A stretch of 64,000 bases of DNA from Sedimenticola selenatireducens (GCF_007625115.1 NZ_VMNH01000005.1:535187-599186), one strand, 5' to 3'; positions 32,273 to 44,137 are shown, numbered from the stretch's first letter. The notes: generated from the letters alone by a model not told the origin. Program-made: numbers and translations.

Positions 32273-33094
32273 ATGATGGAGTCGGCTGACAATCAGGAGC
32301 CTTTGGTTCGGATACGTGACCTGCGTTTTTCCCGTGGTAATCGAGTCATTTTTGATGGCGTGGATATCGATATTCCGCGTGGCAAGGTGACCGCGATCAT
32401 GGGGCCGAGTGGGACTGGCAAAACGACGCTGCTAAAATTGATCGGTGGGCAGTTGCGTCCCTCCTCGGGGACGATTCACGTCGATGGACAGAATATCCAC
32501 AGGCTGGGAAATCGGGATCTGTATAAGTTGCGCATGCGCATGGGCATGTTGTTCCAGAGCGGTGCACTTTTGACCGATATCAGCGTGTTTGAAAACGTGG
32601 CCTACCCTTTGAATGAGCATACGGATCTGCCGCCTTCCATGATTCGCAAGCTGGTGCTGCTTAAATTGGAAGCGGTCGGACTGCGGGGTGCTCGTGATCT
32701 GATGCCCAGCGAGCTATCGGGGGGCATGGCGCGTAGAGTGGCGCTGGCGCGTGCGATGGTGCTAGACCCCATGATGATCATGTACGACGAGCCCTTCACG
32801 GGGCAGGATCCGATCTCCATGGGTGTTTTGGTTGAGCTGATTCGTTCCCTCAATGATGCCAGTCGGTTGAGCAGTATTATTGTTTCACATGATGTGCATG
32901 AGACAGCCGCCATCGCAGATCTAATCTATGTAATATCAAATGGTAAGGTGATTGAGTCGGGGCCGCCTGAGTCGATGATGGATTCGAAATCGGCTTGGAC
33001 GCGTCAGTTTATGCAGGGTCTGGCCGACGGGCCTGTGCCCTTCCACTATCCTGCCGCAGAGCTGGCTGATGATCTGCTGGAGGGTGCATGTTAG
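32273..33094 (+). CDS. mlaF: Mla ABC transporter ATP-binding protein MlaF
   Basis: ATPase of the MlaFEDB complex that moves phospholipid between the inner and outer membranes. Walker A is GPSGTGKT at 44-51, the signature is [16 protein letters not shown], and Walker B is [12 protein letters not shown]. Two ATGs in a row (32273, 32276) follow a GTG, so the start is uncertain by one codon. First gene of mlaFEDCB. Confidence 0.96.
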   Translation: MMESADNQEPLVRIRDLRFSRGNRVIFDGVDIDIPRGKVTAIMGPSGTGKTTLLKLIGGQLRPSSGTIHVDGQNIHRLGNRDLYKLRMRMGMLFQSGALLTDISVFENVAYPLNEHTDLPPSMIRKLVLLKLEAVGLRGARDLMPSELSGGMARRVALARAMVLDPMMIMYDEPFTGQDPISMGVLVELIRSLNDASRLSSIIVSHDVHETAAIADLIYVISNGKVIESGPPESMMDSKSAWTRQFMQGLADGPVPFHYPAAELADDLLEGAC

Positions 33095-33867
33095 ATTCCC
33101 TGGCAAGATTGGGGCGCATTGGTATTGGTGTGCTCGAGCGGTTAGGTCGGGGTCATCTGCTTTTATTGGGCATGTTGCGGGGTGTGACCGATCTTCTCCC
33201 TCGTCCCGGATTACTGATCAAACAGATCTATTCTGTTGGTGTGTTGTCTATATTGATTATCAGTGTTTCTGGTCTGTTTGTTGGCATGGTGCTGGGTCTG
33301 CAGGGATACTACATACTTTCCCAGTTTGGTGCGGAGCAGACACTTGGCGTTATGGTGGCCGCTTCGCTGGTGCGTGAGCTTGGGCCTGTGGTGGCGGCGT
33401 TACTGTTTGCCGGTCGTGCCGGATCTGCCCTGACGGCCGAGATTGGCCTGATGAAGGCAACGGAACAGTTGTCTGGACTGGAGATGATGGCGGTTGATCC
33501 TGTCCGTCGAGTCCTAACACCGCGTTTTTTTGCCGGCTTCATCTCCATGCCATTGCTGGCTGCACTGTTTAGTGCGCTTGGGGTGATTGGGGGCTATTTT
33601 GTTGGTGTAGGTTTGTTGGGTGTTGATGACGGTGCTTTCTGGGCACAGATGCAGGCTAAAATTGATCTGCATGAAGACGTGTTCAACGGCGCAATAAAAA
33701 GTGTGGTGTTTGGGTTGGTGTGTACCTGGATTGCGCTCTTTCAAGGTTTTGACGCGATTCCTACCTCTGAAGGAGTCAGTCGGGCGACTACCAGGACGGT
33801 GGTTCACTCATCACTGGCTGTGTTGGGACTGGATTTTATTTTGACGGCACTGATGTTCGGGGATTGA
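33088..33867 (+). CDS. mlaE: Mla ABC transporter permease MlaE
   Basis: Inner-membrane permease of 259 residues with five to six helices and the MlaE-family conserved stretch [20 protein letters not shown]. It overlaps mlaF by 7 bases and is followed 3 bases later by mlaD. Confidence 0.97.
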   Translation: MLDSLARLGRIGIGVLERLGRGHLLLLGMLRGVTDLLPRPGLLIKQIYSVGVLSILIISVSGLFVGMVLGLQGYYILSQFGAEQTLGVMVAASLVRELGPVVAALLFAGRAGSALTAEIGLMKATEQLSGLEMMAVDPVRRVLTPRFFAGFISMPLLAALFSALGVIGGYFVGVGLLGVDDGAFWAQMQAKIDLHEDVFNGAIKSVVFGLVCTWIALFQGFDAIPTSEGVSRATTRTVVHSSLAVLGLDFILTALMFGD

Positions 33868-33870
33868 GAG

Positions 33871-34347
33871 ATGATACACAGCAGGACGATAGAAATTCTG
33901 GTTGGTGCCTTCATGGCGGCAGGTCTGGTCGCATTCTTCTTTTTGGCGATGCAGGTGAGTAATCTGAGCGCCAGTAGTAACGGCGAAGGCTATGAGGTGA
34001 CTGCCCGGTTCGATAATATCGGCAGCTTGAAGGTGCGTTCGCCGGTGACAATGGCTGGGGTGAGAATTGGGCGGGTCAGCAAGATCAGCTTTGATCGCAC
34101 AACCTATGAAGCCGTGGTGACGATGCGTGTCGAGACGGAATATAACGTAATACCAGAAGATAGCTTTGCCAAGATCTTCACAGCAGGGCTGTTGGGAGAG
34201 CAGTATATTGGCCTGGATCCCGGCGGCAGTGAAAAATACTTGCAGCAAGGATCAGAGATCTCATTGACTCAGTCTGCCCTGGTTCTGGAAGAGATCATCG
34301 GACAATTCCTGTTCAGTAAGGCAGAAGAGGGTGATAAAGTTGAATAA
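33871..34347 (+). CDS. mlaD: MCE-domain protein MlaD
   Basis: Periplasmic-facing ring subunit. It has 158 residues with an N-terminal membrane helix (about 7-27) and an MCE domain (about 38-118) including VRSPVTMAGVRIGRVSKISF. The hydrophobic C-terminal helix expected for the central pore is present. Confidence 0.96.
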   Translation: MIHSRTIEILVGAFMAAGLVAFFFLAMQVSNLSASSNGEGYEVTARFDNIGSLKVRSPVTMAGVRIGRVSKISFDRTTYEAVVTMRVETEYNVIPEDSFAKIFTAGLLGEQYIGLDPGGSEKYLQQGSEISLTQSALVLEEIIGQFLFSKAEEGDKVE

Positions 34348-34948
34348 GCGTTGTTTTATCTGGATCGGGTTGCTGGTGCTGTTGCTGCATGCCGGCGCTG
34401 CATTTTCGGCAGTCATGCCGGAACAGGTCGTACGGCAAACATCCGACCAGATCCTGGGTGAGTTGTTGAGTCGTAAGCAGGAGTTACAAGCCTCTCCAGG
34501 AAAGATCTACGATCTGGTTGAATACATTGTGCTGCCGCGATTTGATTTCCAGCGTATGTCGCAGCTGGTTTTGGGGAAGTATTGGCCGAGGGCCAAACCC
34601 GAGGAGAAAGAGGCGTTTATCAATGCCTTTCGCCAGCTTCTGGTGCGCACTTATGCCACGGCGCTGCTCAACTATTCTGGAGAGGAGATCGTCTATCTGC
34701 CGGGTCGTCACGAATCTGCGGGTGATGATGCTACTGTGAATACAGAGGTCAAGGCCTCAGGGGCATTGCCTATACCGATCGATTACCGCCTCTACATGAA
34801 GGGTGAAGAGTGGATGGTGTATGATGTCTCGATCGACGGCATCAGTTTGGTGTCTAATTATCGTACTTCATTCGCTTCCCAGATCAGGCGCTACAAATTG
34901 TCTGGATTGATTGAAAAGCTTGAACAGCGCAATCAGCAGAGGAATTAA
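34340..34948 (+). CDS. mlaC: Periplasmic phospholipid-binding protein MlaC
   Basis: Shuttles phospholipid between the outer-membrane and inner-membrane Mla complexes. It has about 202 residues with a signal peptide (CFIWIGLLVLLLHAGAAFSA). There is no ATG. A GTG at 34331 abuts the Shine-Dalgarno AGAGG too closely, so I prefer the TTG at 34340, where AGAGGGTGA lies at a normal distance. Either start overlaps mlaD. Confidence 0.92.
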   Translation: MNKRCFIWIGLLVLLLHAGAAFSAVMPEQVVRQTSDQILGELLSRKQELQASPGKIYDLVEYIVLPRFDFQRMSQLVLGKYWPRAKPEEKEAFINAFRQLLVRTYATALLNYSGEEIVYLPGRHESAGDDATVNTEVKASGALPIPIDYRLYMKGEEWMVYDVSIDGISLVSNYRTSFASQIRRYKLSGLIEKLEQRNQQRN

Positions 34949-35262
34949 TGGCCTTGGTAACCGCCACAATGAGTGATCAAGGGGTATTGCTGCTGGAAGG
35001 TGACTTGGTGTTTGCGAATGTGACGGCGGTGCTTAGGGATATTGAAAAGCAGTTGCCGGGTAAAGAGGCACTCGTCATTGATCTAGCCCAGGTGGGTGAT
35101 GTGGATAGCTCGGGTCTTGCGCTGCTGTTAGAGGTGCTGGAGCGGGGTCGGCGCCTTGGCATTAGTCTTAAGTTTCGCGGGCTTTCGGATGCCTTGTTAG
35201 GCATTGCCCGTTTGAGTAATGTAGAGGGGCTGTTGCCGGTTGATGGGCCTGGGTCTGCGTAA
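34948..35262 (+). CDS. mlaB: STAS-domain protein MlaB
   Basis: Small cytoplasmic STAS protein of 104 residues that stabilises and activates MlaF. The characteristic VDSSGLALLLEVLER stretch is present. Its ATG overlaps the mlaC stop (TAATG). The next gene in E. coli is ibaG (a BolA homologue), but here the 121-base gap to murA holds no BolA gene. Confidence 0.92.
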   Translation: MALVTATMSDQGVLLLEGDLVFANVTAVLRDIEKQLPGKEALVIDLAQVGDVDSSGLALLLEVLERGRRLGISLKFRGLSDALLGIARLSNVEGLLPVDGPGSA

Positions 35263-35383
35263 GAGCGCTATTACGGCTTCTTTTCTTTCCGTCCTCGTCT
35301 TTTTTTCATAGAATAGTCAGTTCCCTTGTGTTTTTGTCTTAATGGCGTTGCACAGCTTGTGCACGGTAACAATGGTTCTTTAG

Positions 35384-36643
<1,260 letters not shown>

Positions 36644-36680
36644 CCGAAGCGCTCTATACGTTAGCAGGCTGGAAAACGTC

Positions 36681-37325
36681 ATGAATTTTGAGACCCCGAT
36701 TACGATAGCTCTCTCCAAGGGACGCATCTTTGAGCAGACCTTGCCACTGTTGGCACATGCAGGCATCGAACCTCTCGATGATCCGGAGACCAGCCGCAAG
36801 CTGATCATGGATACCAATCACCCCCATGTGAAGCTGGTGATTATCCGTGCAACCGATGTCCCTACTTATGTGCAGTGGGGGGCTGCTGACCTCGGTGTCG
36901 CGGGTAAAGACGTGCTGCTGGAGCATGGTGGTGAAGGGCTTTATGAGCCACTGGATCTGCAGATTGCCCGCTGTCGTCTAATGGTTGCTGGTGCTGCTGG
37001 TGCCAGTCTCGAGGGTAATCGCTTACGTATTGCCACCAAGTATGTGGAATCTGCGCGACGTTTTTTTGCGGCCAGAGGGCAGCAGGTCGAAATCATTAAA
37101 CTCTACGGCTCCATGGAGCTTGCGCCCTTGGTAGGGCTTTCTGACCTGATCGTTGATCTGGTCGAGAGTGGCAACACCCTCAAGGCCAATGGCCTGGTTC
37201 CGCTGGAGCATATTGCCGATATCAGCTCACGAATGGTGGTTAATAAGGCCTCCTGGAAAATGAAGCATGGTACGGTGATGCAGTTACTGGACGCCTTGCA
37301 GGAGGCAATCGGTAAGGCGGCCTGA
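36681..37325 (+). CDS. hisG: ATP phosphoribosyltransferase, short form
   Basis: First step of histidine synthesis. It has 214 residues from the ATG at 36681 ([19 protein letters not shown]). It lacks the C-terminal ACT-like regulatory domain of the ~300-residue long form. Short HisG normally needs the regulatory partner HisZ, which is not in this window. The frame is open back to 36537 inside murA, but that part is not family-like. Confidence 0.96.
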   Translation: MNFETPITIALSKGRIFEQTLPLLAHAGIEPLDDPETSRKLIMDTNHPHVKLVIIRATDVPTYVQWGAADLGVAGKDVLLEHGGEGLYEPLDLQIARCRLMVAGAAGASLEGNRLRIATKYVESARRFFAARGQQVEIIKLYGSMELAPLVGLSDLIVDLVESGNTLKANGLVPLEHIADISSRMVVNKASWKMKHGTVMQLLDALQEAIGKAA

Positions 37326-37377
37326 AGCTGGATTGTTAGTTAGTCTGAACTGTATTTCATCGAATTCGGGATTCACC

Positions 37378-38676
37378 ATGTCTGAGATATGCCAACTCGC
37401 TACATCGGATAGCGATTTCCAACAGCGACTTGACCAGCTCCTCGCCTGGGAGTCCGTCTCTGATGCGTCGGTCAATAATATCGTCAATGAGGTGCTCGGC
37501 AATATTCGCCGACGTGGCGATGCAGCGCTGCTGGAGTACACCACTCGATTTGACGGCTGGGAAGCGGCGACGGCCAGTGATCTGGAAGTGCCGTTGGCGC
37601 GTCTCGAGCAGGCCTGGAATAACCTGCCAGAAGCGCAGCAGATTGCCCTCAAGCATGCGGCTGACCGGGTGCGGGATTATCACGAAAGACAAAAAGGCGA
37701 ATCCTGGAGCTATCAGGAAGCTGACGGTACCCTGCTAGGCCAGAAAGTAACCCCGCTTGATCGCGTAGGGCTCTATGTGCCCGGTGGAAAGGCGGCTTAT
37801 CCCTCGTCGGTATTGATGAATGCCCTACCCGCTAAGGTTGCAGGTGTTAGTGAATTGATCATGGTGGTGCCGACGCCCGGTGGTGAATTGAATGAACTGG
37901 TACTGGCGGCAGCGCACATCTGTGGTGTCGATCGTGTATTTGCGGTAGGTGGAGCACAAGCGGTTGCTGCATTGGCGTATGGCACTGAATCTGTTCCTGG
38001 GGTGGATAAGATTGTCGGACCCGGCAATATCTATGTAGCCACCGCCAAGCGGGCAGTATTCGGGCAGGTCGGCATTGATATGGTGGCGGGTCCCTCCGAA
38101 ATTTTGGTTGTCTGTGATGGTCAGACCGATCCAGATTGGGTTGCGATGGATCTCTTTTCACAGGCAGAGCATGATGAAGATGCTCAGTCGATCCTGATCT
38201 GTCCCGATGCGGACTTTGTTGCCAAGGTTAAGGCCAGTATTGATCGGCTGCTTCCGACCATGGAGCGTGAGCCGATTATCGCAACGGCGCTAAAAGAGCG
38301 GGGTGCGTTGATTGTTTGCAAGGATCTGGATGAGGCGTGTGCCATTTCCAACTACATTGCCCCTGAACATCTTGAGCTATCGGTAGCGGATCCGTTAACG
38401 CTGGTGGAGCAGATCCAGCATGCCGGGGCAATCTTCATGGGTCGATATACCTCTGAACCACTCGGCGATTATTGTGCGGGGCCTAATCATGTCCTGCCTA
38501 CTTCCCGAACTGCGCGCTTCTCTTCACCGCTTGGTGTTTATGATTTCCAGAAGCGCTCAAGCCTGATTATGGTTTCTGAGGCGGGTGCGGATACGCTTGG
38601 AAAAACCGCTTCCGTCTTGGCGCGGGGAGAAGGGCTAACGGCGCATGCGCGATCAGCCGAATATCGGTTGAAGTAA
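37378..38676 (+). CDS. hisD: Histidinol dehydrogenase
   Basis: Zinc enzyme for the last two steps of histidine synthesis. It has 432 residues from the ATG at 37378 ([11 protein letters not shown]). Family motifs are [30 protein letters not shown] and the catalytic IAPEHLEL. hisC usually follows in the murA-hisG-hisD cluster but is absent here. Confidence 0.98.
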   Translation: MSEICQLATSDSDFQQRLDQLLAWESVSDASVNNIVNEVLGNIRRRGDAALLEYTTRFDGWEAATASDLEVPLARLEQAWNNLPEAQQIALKHAADRVRDYHERQKGESWSYQEADGTLLGQKVTPLDRVGLYVPGGKAAYPSSVLMNALPAKVAGVSELIMVVPTPGGELNELVLAAAHICGVDRVFAVGGAQAVAALAYGTESVPGVDKIVGPGNIYVATAKRAVFGQVGIDMVAGPSEILVVCDGQTDPDWVAMDLFSQAEHDEDAQSILICPDADFVAKVKASIDRLLPTMEREPIIATALKERGALIVCKDLDEACAISNYIAPEHLELSVADPLTLVEQIQHAGAIFMGRYTSEPLGDYCAGPNHVLPTSRTARFSSPLGVYDFQKRSSLIMVSEAGADTLGKTASVLARGEGLTAHARSAEYRLK

Positions 38677-38695
38677 TTCTGGTCGCTGGATCAGG

Positions 38696-39838
38696 TTACT
38701 GCCTCTCTTGGATTCTCGGGCGTTCACTGACTTCGACTGAGATATCGAAAGGCTCGCTGTCTCGCCACCCCTGAATCTGGACTTTATCGCCCGGTGCAAC
38801 GGCGGCGATGATGTTGAGAATATCATGTGAGCTGGTGAGTATCTTATTGTCGATCTTGGCAATGACATCGCCGGGCTGAATGCCGGCCTTGTCTGCGGGG
38901 CCTCCGTCCAAGACACCTGAAACCAGCACGCCCCTGCTCTCCTTAAGCTCAAACGATTCTGCCAGTGCCGGGGTAATGTCCTGTCCGGCAATTCCCAGCC
39001 AACCGCGGACCACGCGGCCCTTCTTGAGAATTTGATCCATCACCCCCTTTGCCAGGGTGACGGGGATAGCAAAGCCAATACCCTGAGAGCCGCCGCTTTT
39101 AGAGAAGATGGCGGTATTGATACCAACAAGCTCACCGTATGCATTGATCAATGCGCCGCCCGAGTTGCCGGGATTGATAGCCGCATCCGTCTGGATAAAA
39201 TTCTCAAAGGTGTTGATACCCAATTGATCGCGCCCCGTTGCGCTGACTATGCCCATCGTGACCGTTTGGCCAACACCAAAAGGGTTACCAATCGCCAGTA
39301 CAACATCACCTACTTGCACGCCCTGTGAATCACCGATTGTAATTGTCGGCAGGTCTTTAGTATCGGTCTTGAGGACGGCCAGGTCGGTATCAGGATCAAC
39401 GCCGGCCACCGTGGCATCCAGGGTCAGCCCATTGGCGAGTACAATACGTATTTCATCAGCATCTGCAATCACGTGATGGTTGGTCAGGATATAGCCTTTA
39501 TTACTGATGATGACGCCGGAGCCCAGGCTTGTCTGCAGTTTTTTCCGGGGCTGAGACTGAAAGCGGTCGCCAAAGAAACGCTGGAAAATAGGGTCGTTAA
39601 ACAGCGAGTTATTTTTCTGTACGGTGATCTTTGCGGTGAAAATGTTGACCACGGCAGGGGCCGCCTGCTGTACCGCGCTGGCATATGATACCGGTCCTTC
39701 TTTGTGAATCAGGCTGGACGATGTGCGGGGTGTCGGGGCTGATGGTTGGGGTGGTGATGTGAAGAGCGTGACTGCTATATAAGCTGCTACAACCCCAGCC
39801 ACTGTAGATGTTGCGATATAAGTAAATGCTCTGTTCAT
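38696..39838 (-). CDS. degS: Site-1 serine protease DegS/AlgW
   Basis: Periplasmic trypsin-like protease with one PDZ domain, 380 residues. It has an N-terminal membrane anchor (about 8-28) and the triad His122 (TNHHVIA), Asp152 (TDLAVLK) and Ser226 (NPGNSGGAL), with PDZ at about 285-370. One PDZ plus an uncleaved anchor indicates DegS/AlgW, which senses misfolded outer-membrane proteins and starts anti-sigma-E cleavage. Location next to hisD matches algW in Pseudomonas. It is convergent with hisD, 19 bases apart. Confidence 0.92.
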   Translation of the reverse strand: MNRAFTYIATSTVAGVVAAYIAVTLFTSPPQPSAPTPRTSSSLIHKEGPVSYASAVQQAAPAVVNIFTAKITVQKNNSLFNDPIFQRFFGDRFQSQPRKKLQTSLGSGVIISNKGYILTNHHVIADADEIRIVLANGLTLDATVAGVDPDTDLAVLKTDTKDLPTITIGDSQGVQVGDVVLAIGNPFGVGQTVTMGIVSATGRDQLGINTFENFIQTDAAINPGNSGGALINAYGELVGINTAIFSKSGGSQGIGFAIPVTLAKGVMDQILKKGRVVRGWLGIAGQDITPALAESFELKESRGVLVSGVLDGGPADKAGIQPGDVIAKIDNKILTSSHDILNIIAAVAPGDKVQIQGWRDSEPFDISVEVSERPRIQERQ

Positions 39839-39922
39839 ACGTCTGCCGGGTTACACTGTCATAGCGAAATAATGGCAATATTCTATTATGTCCCATGACG
39901 CAGGGGTAGGGTGAATCGACTG

Positions 39923-40669
39923 ATGATAGATCTTTTCGAACTTGAACAACACTGCAATGAATTGCTCGGTGCGGCTGGCTTTGATGACTATTGCCCCAAT
40001 GGCGTGCAAGTGGATGGCGGTGGTGCCGGAGTGGGAAGAATTGTTTCGGCGGTCACGGCCAGTCAGGCTGTGATCGATACAGCGATAGGGCAGCAGGCTG
40101 ATCTGTTACTCGTGCATCACGGTTATTTTTGGCGGGGAGAGGCGGCACCTCTGACCGGTATTAAGGGGCGACGTATCCGCTCATTGATCAGTGGTGGCAT
40201 CAGCTTATTGGCGTATCACCTGCCGCTAGATGCGCATCCGACACTGGGGAATAATTTCTTACTGGGTCAACGATTGGGCTTTGCAAGAGGCCGGCCTCTG
40301 AGTCAGGGCTTGGTCTGGCAAGGCGAGTTGCCGGGAGAGACGCCCGAGGCCTTGGCGGATCGACTGGCTAGCCAGCTGGGCCAACGGCCGTTGTGGATCA
40401 GCGGCCACAGTCGGTCAATTCGGCGGATTGGCTGGTGTACGGGTGCTGCCCAGAGTGCAATTACTGAGGCTGCAGCGGCTGGGCTGGATGCCTTTGTCAG
40501 TGGAGAGATATCAGAATCCACTACGCATCTTGCCAGAGAGTTGGGGATTCACTATTTTGCCGCGGGTCATCACGCTACCGAGCGTTATGGTGTTCAGGCG
40601 TTAGGGCAGTATCTGGCTGAGAAGTTTGGTATTTATCATCAGTTCATCGATGAAAATAACCCGGTTTGA
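39923..40669 (+). CDS. Nif3-like dinuclear metal-centre protein
   Basis: Member of the Nif3/YbgI/DUF34 family, ~248 residues. Metal-ligand regions LLVHHGYFWRG near the N-terminus and FAAGHHATERYG near the C-terminus are present. Some members act as GTP cyclohydrolase I, but the role is mostly unsettled. The ATG at 39923 has GGGTGA at a good distance; a GTG at 39911 is an alternative. It is divergent from degS. Confidence 0.9.
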   Translation: MIDLFELEQHCNELLGAAGFDDYCPNGVQVDGGGAGVGRIVSAVTASQAVIDTAIGQQADLLLVHHGYFWRGEAAPLTGIKGRRIRSLISGGISLLAYHLPLDAHPTLGNNFLLGQRLGFARGRPLSQGLVWQGELPGETPEALADRLASQLGQRPLWISGHSRSIRRIGWCTGAAQSAITEAAAAGLDAFVSGEISESTTHLARELGIHYFAAGHHATERYGVQALGQYLAEKFGIYHQFIDENNPV

Positions 40670-40810
40670 TGGACGTTTTCCGTTTGATGTAACCTGGCTG
40701 AAAGTCAGGCCTATCTTGACCTGAGCCGACGCATGTAAGAGAATGCGCCGTCTATTTAGGGGTAAATATCAGCATATACTGATTTTCCTGGGCCATATCT
40801 GATAAGATTC

Positions 40811-40833
40811 GGCCGGGATGTCAGCGTCCGGCC
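40811..40833 (+). other. Leader hairpin upstream of petA
   Basis: A perfect 6-bp GC stem (GGCCGG and CCGGCC) with an 11-base loop lies 22 bases before the petA start. No T-run follows, so it is probably an mRNA leader structure or a chance palindrome. Confidence 0.35.
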
Positions 40834-40854
40834 TACTCCGGGAGTCTTAAAATA

Positions 40855-41439
40855 ATGAGTGTGGATCTAAAAAAGCGGCGGTTTTTAACGGCTGCAACCA
40901 GTGTGGTCGGTGCCGTGGGCGCAGGCTTTGTCGTAGTACCTTTCCTTAAGTCTTGGAATCCAAGTGAAAAAGCGAAAGCTGCCGGTGCGCCGGTTGAGGC
41001 CGATATCGGCAAGCTTGAGCCAGGACAGATGATGCGCGTCAAGTGGCGTGGCAAACCGGTTTGGGTTGTCCATCGTACGGAAAAGAACCTGGCCGATATG
41101 GAAGGTTTGGTTGGATCGCTGGCCGATCCAAATTCTGATCAGCCTCAACAGCCGGAATACTGCAAGAACGCCCATCGTTCACGCAAACCCGGTTACTTGG
41201 TTGCGGTCGGTATCTGTACTCATCTGGGCTGTTCGCCAACTTATCGCCCCGAAGTGGCACCGCATGATCTGGGTGCTGACTGGGTGGGTGGTTTCTTCTG
41301 TCCCTGTCACGGTTCACGCTTTGATTTGGCAGGACGCGTCTATAGCGGCGTACCTGCGCCAACGAACCTTGTAATTCCCCCTTATCAGTTCCTGACGGAT
41401 ACCCAGTTACTGGTGGGTGATGATGGAGGAGCTGCCTGA
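40855..41439 (+). CDS. petA: Ubiquinol-cytochrome c reductase, Rieske iron-sulfur subunit
   Basis: Rieske protein of the bc1 complex, 194 residues. A twin-arginine-like N-terminus (KKRRFLTAA) and membrane anchor (about 12-32) precede the 2Fe-2S site: Cys121 and His123 (CTHLGC), Cys149 and His152 (CPCHGS), with the Cys126-Cys151 disulfide pair. Its stop overlaps the petB start (TGATGA), marking a tight petABC operon. Confidence 0.98.
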   Translation: MSVDLKKRRFLTAATSVVGAVGAGFVVVPFLKSWNPSEKAKAAGAPVEADIGKLEPGQMMRVKWRGKPVWVVHRTEKNLADMEGLVGSLADPNSDQPQQPEYCKNAHRSRKPGYLVAVGICTHLGCSPTYRPEVAPHDLGADWVGGFFCPCHGSRFDLAGRVYSGVPAPTNLVIPPYQFLTDTQLLVGDDGGAA

Positions 41440-42656
41440 TGAGTCTCATGAATTGGATTGACGAGCGCTTCCCGGCCACCAAGGTGTGGAATGAACACCT
41501 GGCTGAGTATTACGCGCCGAAAAACTTTAACTTCTGGTACTTCTTTGGCTCATTGGCCATGCTGGTACTGGTTAATCAGATCTTGACCGGTGTCTGGCTG
41601 GCCATGAGCTACAAACCGGATGCTGAGCTGGCCTTTGGTTCTGTTGAATACATCATGCGTGATGTGGAGTGGGGCTGGCTGATTCGCTACTTGCATTCGA
41701 CCGGCGCTTCGGCCTTCTTTATCGTGATCTATCTGCACATGTTCCGCGGTCTGATCTACGGTTCCTACCGTGCGCCTCGTGAGCTGCTGTGGATTATCGG
41801 CATGGTACTTTATGTGCTGATGATGGCCACCGCTTTCATGGGTTATCTGCTGCCTTGGGGTCAGATGTCCTATTGGGGAGCGCAGGTGATCATTAATCTG
41901 TTCTCTGCGGTACCGGTAATTGGCCCCGATCTGGGCGTGTGGATTCGTGGTGACTACGTCATCTCCGATGCCACCCTGAACCGCTTCTTTGCGCTGCACT
42001 TCCTGTTGCCCTTCCTGCTGGCAGCAGTAGTATTTATCCATATTGTCGCGCTGCATAAAGTGGGTTCCAACAACCCGGATGGTGTCGAGATCAAGAAGAA
42101 CAAGGATGAAAATGGCATACCGAAAGACGGTATCCCGTTCCATCCCTACTACTCGGTGAAAGATATCGCGGGTGTGGCAGGCTTCCTGTTCCTGTTTGCC
42201 GCTGCGGTGTTCTTTGCGCCAGAGATGGGTGGCTATTTCCTTGAGCCACCAAACTTTGACCCGGCCAACCCACTGAAGACCCCTGTGCATATTGCGCCGG
42301 TCTGGTACTTCACGCCTTACTACGCCATCCTGCGTGCCGTACCGTCAATTGCCGGTTCTGCATTCCCCGGTGTGGTAGCAATGGGTGCGGCGATTGTGAT
42401 CATGTTCTTCCTGCCTTGGCTAGATCGCAGCGCGGTCAAGTCGATCCGCTATAAAGGCAATATTGTTAAGGGTGCGATTGCGCTGTTCGTCGTTGTGTTC
42501 ATCCTGCTTGGATGGTTGGGGACACAGCCAGCAACACCTGGCTTGACCCTGCTGGCACAGATCTGCTCTGTGCTCTACTTCGCCTTCTTCCTGTTGATGC
42601 CAATCTACAGCAAGATGGATAAGACCAAGCCAGTTCCAGAGAGGGTGACCCAATGA
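41439..42656 (+). CDS. petB: Cytochrome b subunit of bc1 complex
   Basis: Membrane subunit carrying hemes bL and bH and the quinol sites. It has 405 residues with eight expected helices, the heme-ligand regions RYLHSTGASAFFIVIYLHM and RFFALHFLLPFLLAAVVFIH, and a PEWY-equivalent site seen as PVWYF. It overlaps petC by 4 bases. Confidence 0.98.
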   Translation: MSLMNWIDERFPATKVWNEHLAEYYAPKNFNFWYFFGSLAMLVLVNQILTGVWLAMSYKPDAELAFGSVEYIMRDVEWGWLIRYLHSTGASAFFIVIYLHMFRGLIYGSYRAPRELLWIIGMVLYVLMMATAFMGYLLPWGQMSYWGAQVIINLFSAVPVIGPDLGVWIRGDYVISDATLNRFFALHFLLPFLLAAVVFIHIVALHKVGSNNPDGVEIKKNKDENGIPKDGIPFHPYYSVKDIAGVAGFLFLFAAAVFFAPEMGGYFLEPPNFDPANPLKTPVHIAPVWYFTPYYAILRAVPSIAGSAFPGVVAMGAAIVIMFFLPWLDRSAVKSIRYKGNIVKGAIALFVVVFILLGWLGTQPATPGLTLLAQICSVLYFAFFLLMPIYSKMDKTKPVPERVTQ

Positions 42657-43390
42657 AAAAGCTGATTGTTGCACTGTTATTAGCTGCGGTACCCCTGCTC
42701 GGTCTGGCTGCCGGCGGCGGTGTACACCTGGATGACGCCGATATTGATGTCTCTGATCAGGCATCACTGCAGCGTGGCGCCAAGTACTTCGTCAACTATT
42801 GTCTGAGTTGTCACTCAGCCAAGTTCCAACGCTACAACCGTATGGCAAAGGATCTTGGACTGACAGAAGATGAAGTCAAAGAGAACCTGATGTTCACCAC
42901 CGACAAGATTGGTGACACCATGAACATCGCCATGAGCGAGGCCAATGCAGAGGCTTGGTTCGGCACCGCGCCACCGGATCTGAGTCTGATTGCCCGTGCC
43001 CGGGGTGTGGATTACATATACACCTATCTGCGTGGTTTCTATGTAGACCCAGCGCGTCCTTTCGGCGTGAACAACGTCGTGTTCAAAGATGTCGGTATGC
43101 CCCACGTGATGTGGGAACTGCAGGGCATGCAGAAGGCTGTATTTCATGAAGTCGATGGCCAGCAGGTGGTTGAGAAGCTGGTGCCTGTTGAGGGCGCGGC
43201 GGGAAAAGGCAAGCTGAGCCCAGAAGAGTTTGATGGCGCGATGCGTGATCTGACCGCCTTCCTGAGCTATGTGGCCGAACCCATCCAACTCGAGCGTAAG
43301 CGTATCGGTGTGTGGGTGCTGCTGTTTATCGGTATCTTCTTTGTGCTGGCCTATCTACTGAAGAAAGAGTACTGGAAGGATATCCACTGA
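42653..43390 (+). CDS. petC: Cytochrome c1 subunit of bc1 complex
   Basis: c-type cytochrome of 245 residues with a signal peptide (about 1-20), the heme-binding CLSCH at 50-54 and a C-terminal membrane anchor (about 218-236). A strong terminator follows, ending the petABC unit. Confidence 0.97.
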   Translation: MKKLIVALLLAAVPLLGLAAGGGVHLDDADIDVSDQASLQRGAKYFVNYCLSCHSAKFQRYNRMAKDLGLTEDEVKENLMFTTDKIGDTMNIAMSEANAEAWFGTAPPDLSLIARARGVDYIYTYLRGFYVDPARPFGVNNVVFKDVGMPHVMWELQGMQKAVFHEVDGQQVVEKLVPVEGAAGKGKLSPEEFDGAMRDLTAFLSYVAEPIQLERKRIGVWVLLFIGIFFVLAYLLKKEYWKDIH

Positions 43391-43416
43391 TCTAAAAGTG
43401 GCAGATCCGATAACCC

Positions 43417-43460
43417 GGGGGCGTACAGTTTAATGTATACTGTACGCCCCCGTTGTTTTT
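43417..43460 (+). terminator. Strong terminator after petABC
   Basis: A 13-bp perfect stem (43417-43429 with 43439-43451, GGGGGCGTACAGT) is followed by GTTGTTTTTT. Confidence 0.93.
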
Positions 43461-43513
43461 TGAGCAGCGGATTTCTTGTTGTTTGACCCTGATACTATTG
43501 TGGAGTGGTTTGT

Positions 43514-44137
43514 ATGGCCGTTGTTGCGAACAAAAGATCTGTGATGACCATGTACTCGGATCCGAGTAGCCCCTATTGTCATCGTGTACGTCTGGTGTTG
43601 GCTGAGAAGAGTATTACTGTTGAAATTAAGGACGTTGATCCACTGAATATCTCTGAAGATATCATGGATCTGAATCCTTATGGCACACTCCCAACGTTGG
43701 TTGATCGGGATCTCACACTGTTTGAGTCTCGTATCATCATGGAGTATCTGGATGAGCGCTTCCCTCATCCGCCACTGCTGCCGGTGGATCCCGTCTCTCG
43801 CGCCAGTTCAAGACTGTATATGCATCGGGTCAGCAAGGATTGGTACACTCAGATGGAAGAGATCCTGGGTGGTGGTAAGGGTGCAGCCAAGGCGCGCAAA
43901 GAGCTACGTGAAAGCCTGATTGCGGCGGCCCCCATCTTCACTCATAAGCCGTTTTTTATGAGCGATGATTTCTCTCTGGTCGATTGCTCAATAGCGCCGC
44001 TGTTGTGGCGATTGCCTGTTTTGGGAATTGAGCTGCCGCCACAGGGAAAACCTGTACTGGATTATGCGGCGCGGATGTTTGAGCGTGAATCATTCCAAGA
44101 CAGTCTTTCTGCCGCAGAACGCGAAATGCGTGACTGA
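43514..44137 (+). CDS. sspA: Stringent starvation protein A
   Basis: Glutathione-transferase-fold protein that binds RNA polymerase and supports acid and starvation responses. It has 207 residues, opening SVMTMYSDPSSPYCHRVRLV and containing NPYGTLPTLVDRDL. The ATG at 43514 follows GGAGTGG. It sits after petABC and before sspB, the classical order. Confidence 0.96.
   Translation: MAVVANKRSVMTMYSDPSSPYCHRVRLVLAEKSITVEIKDVDPLNISEDIMDLNPYGTLPTLVDRDLTLFESRIIMEYLDERFPHPPLLPVDPVSRASSRLYMHRVSKDWYTQMEEILGGGKGAAKARKELRESLIAAAPIFTHKPFFMSDDFSLVDCSIAPLLWRLPVLGIELPPQGKPVLDYAARMFERESFQDSLSAAEREMRD

Noticed and set aside
40717..40746. Promoter TTGACC ... GAGAAT for petABC
   Set aside because: The -10 is a poor match, so I did not list it as a feature.
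41550..42290. 246-codon minus-strand ORF within petB
   Set aside because: His/Gln-rich antisense shadow of cytochrome b.
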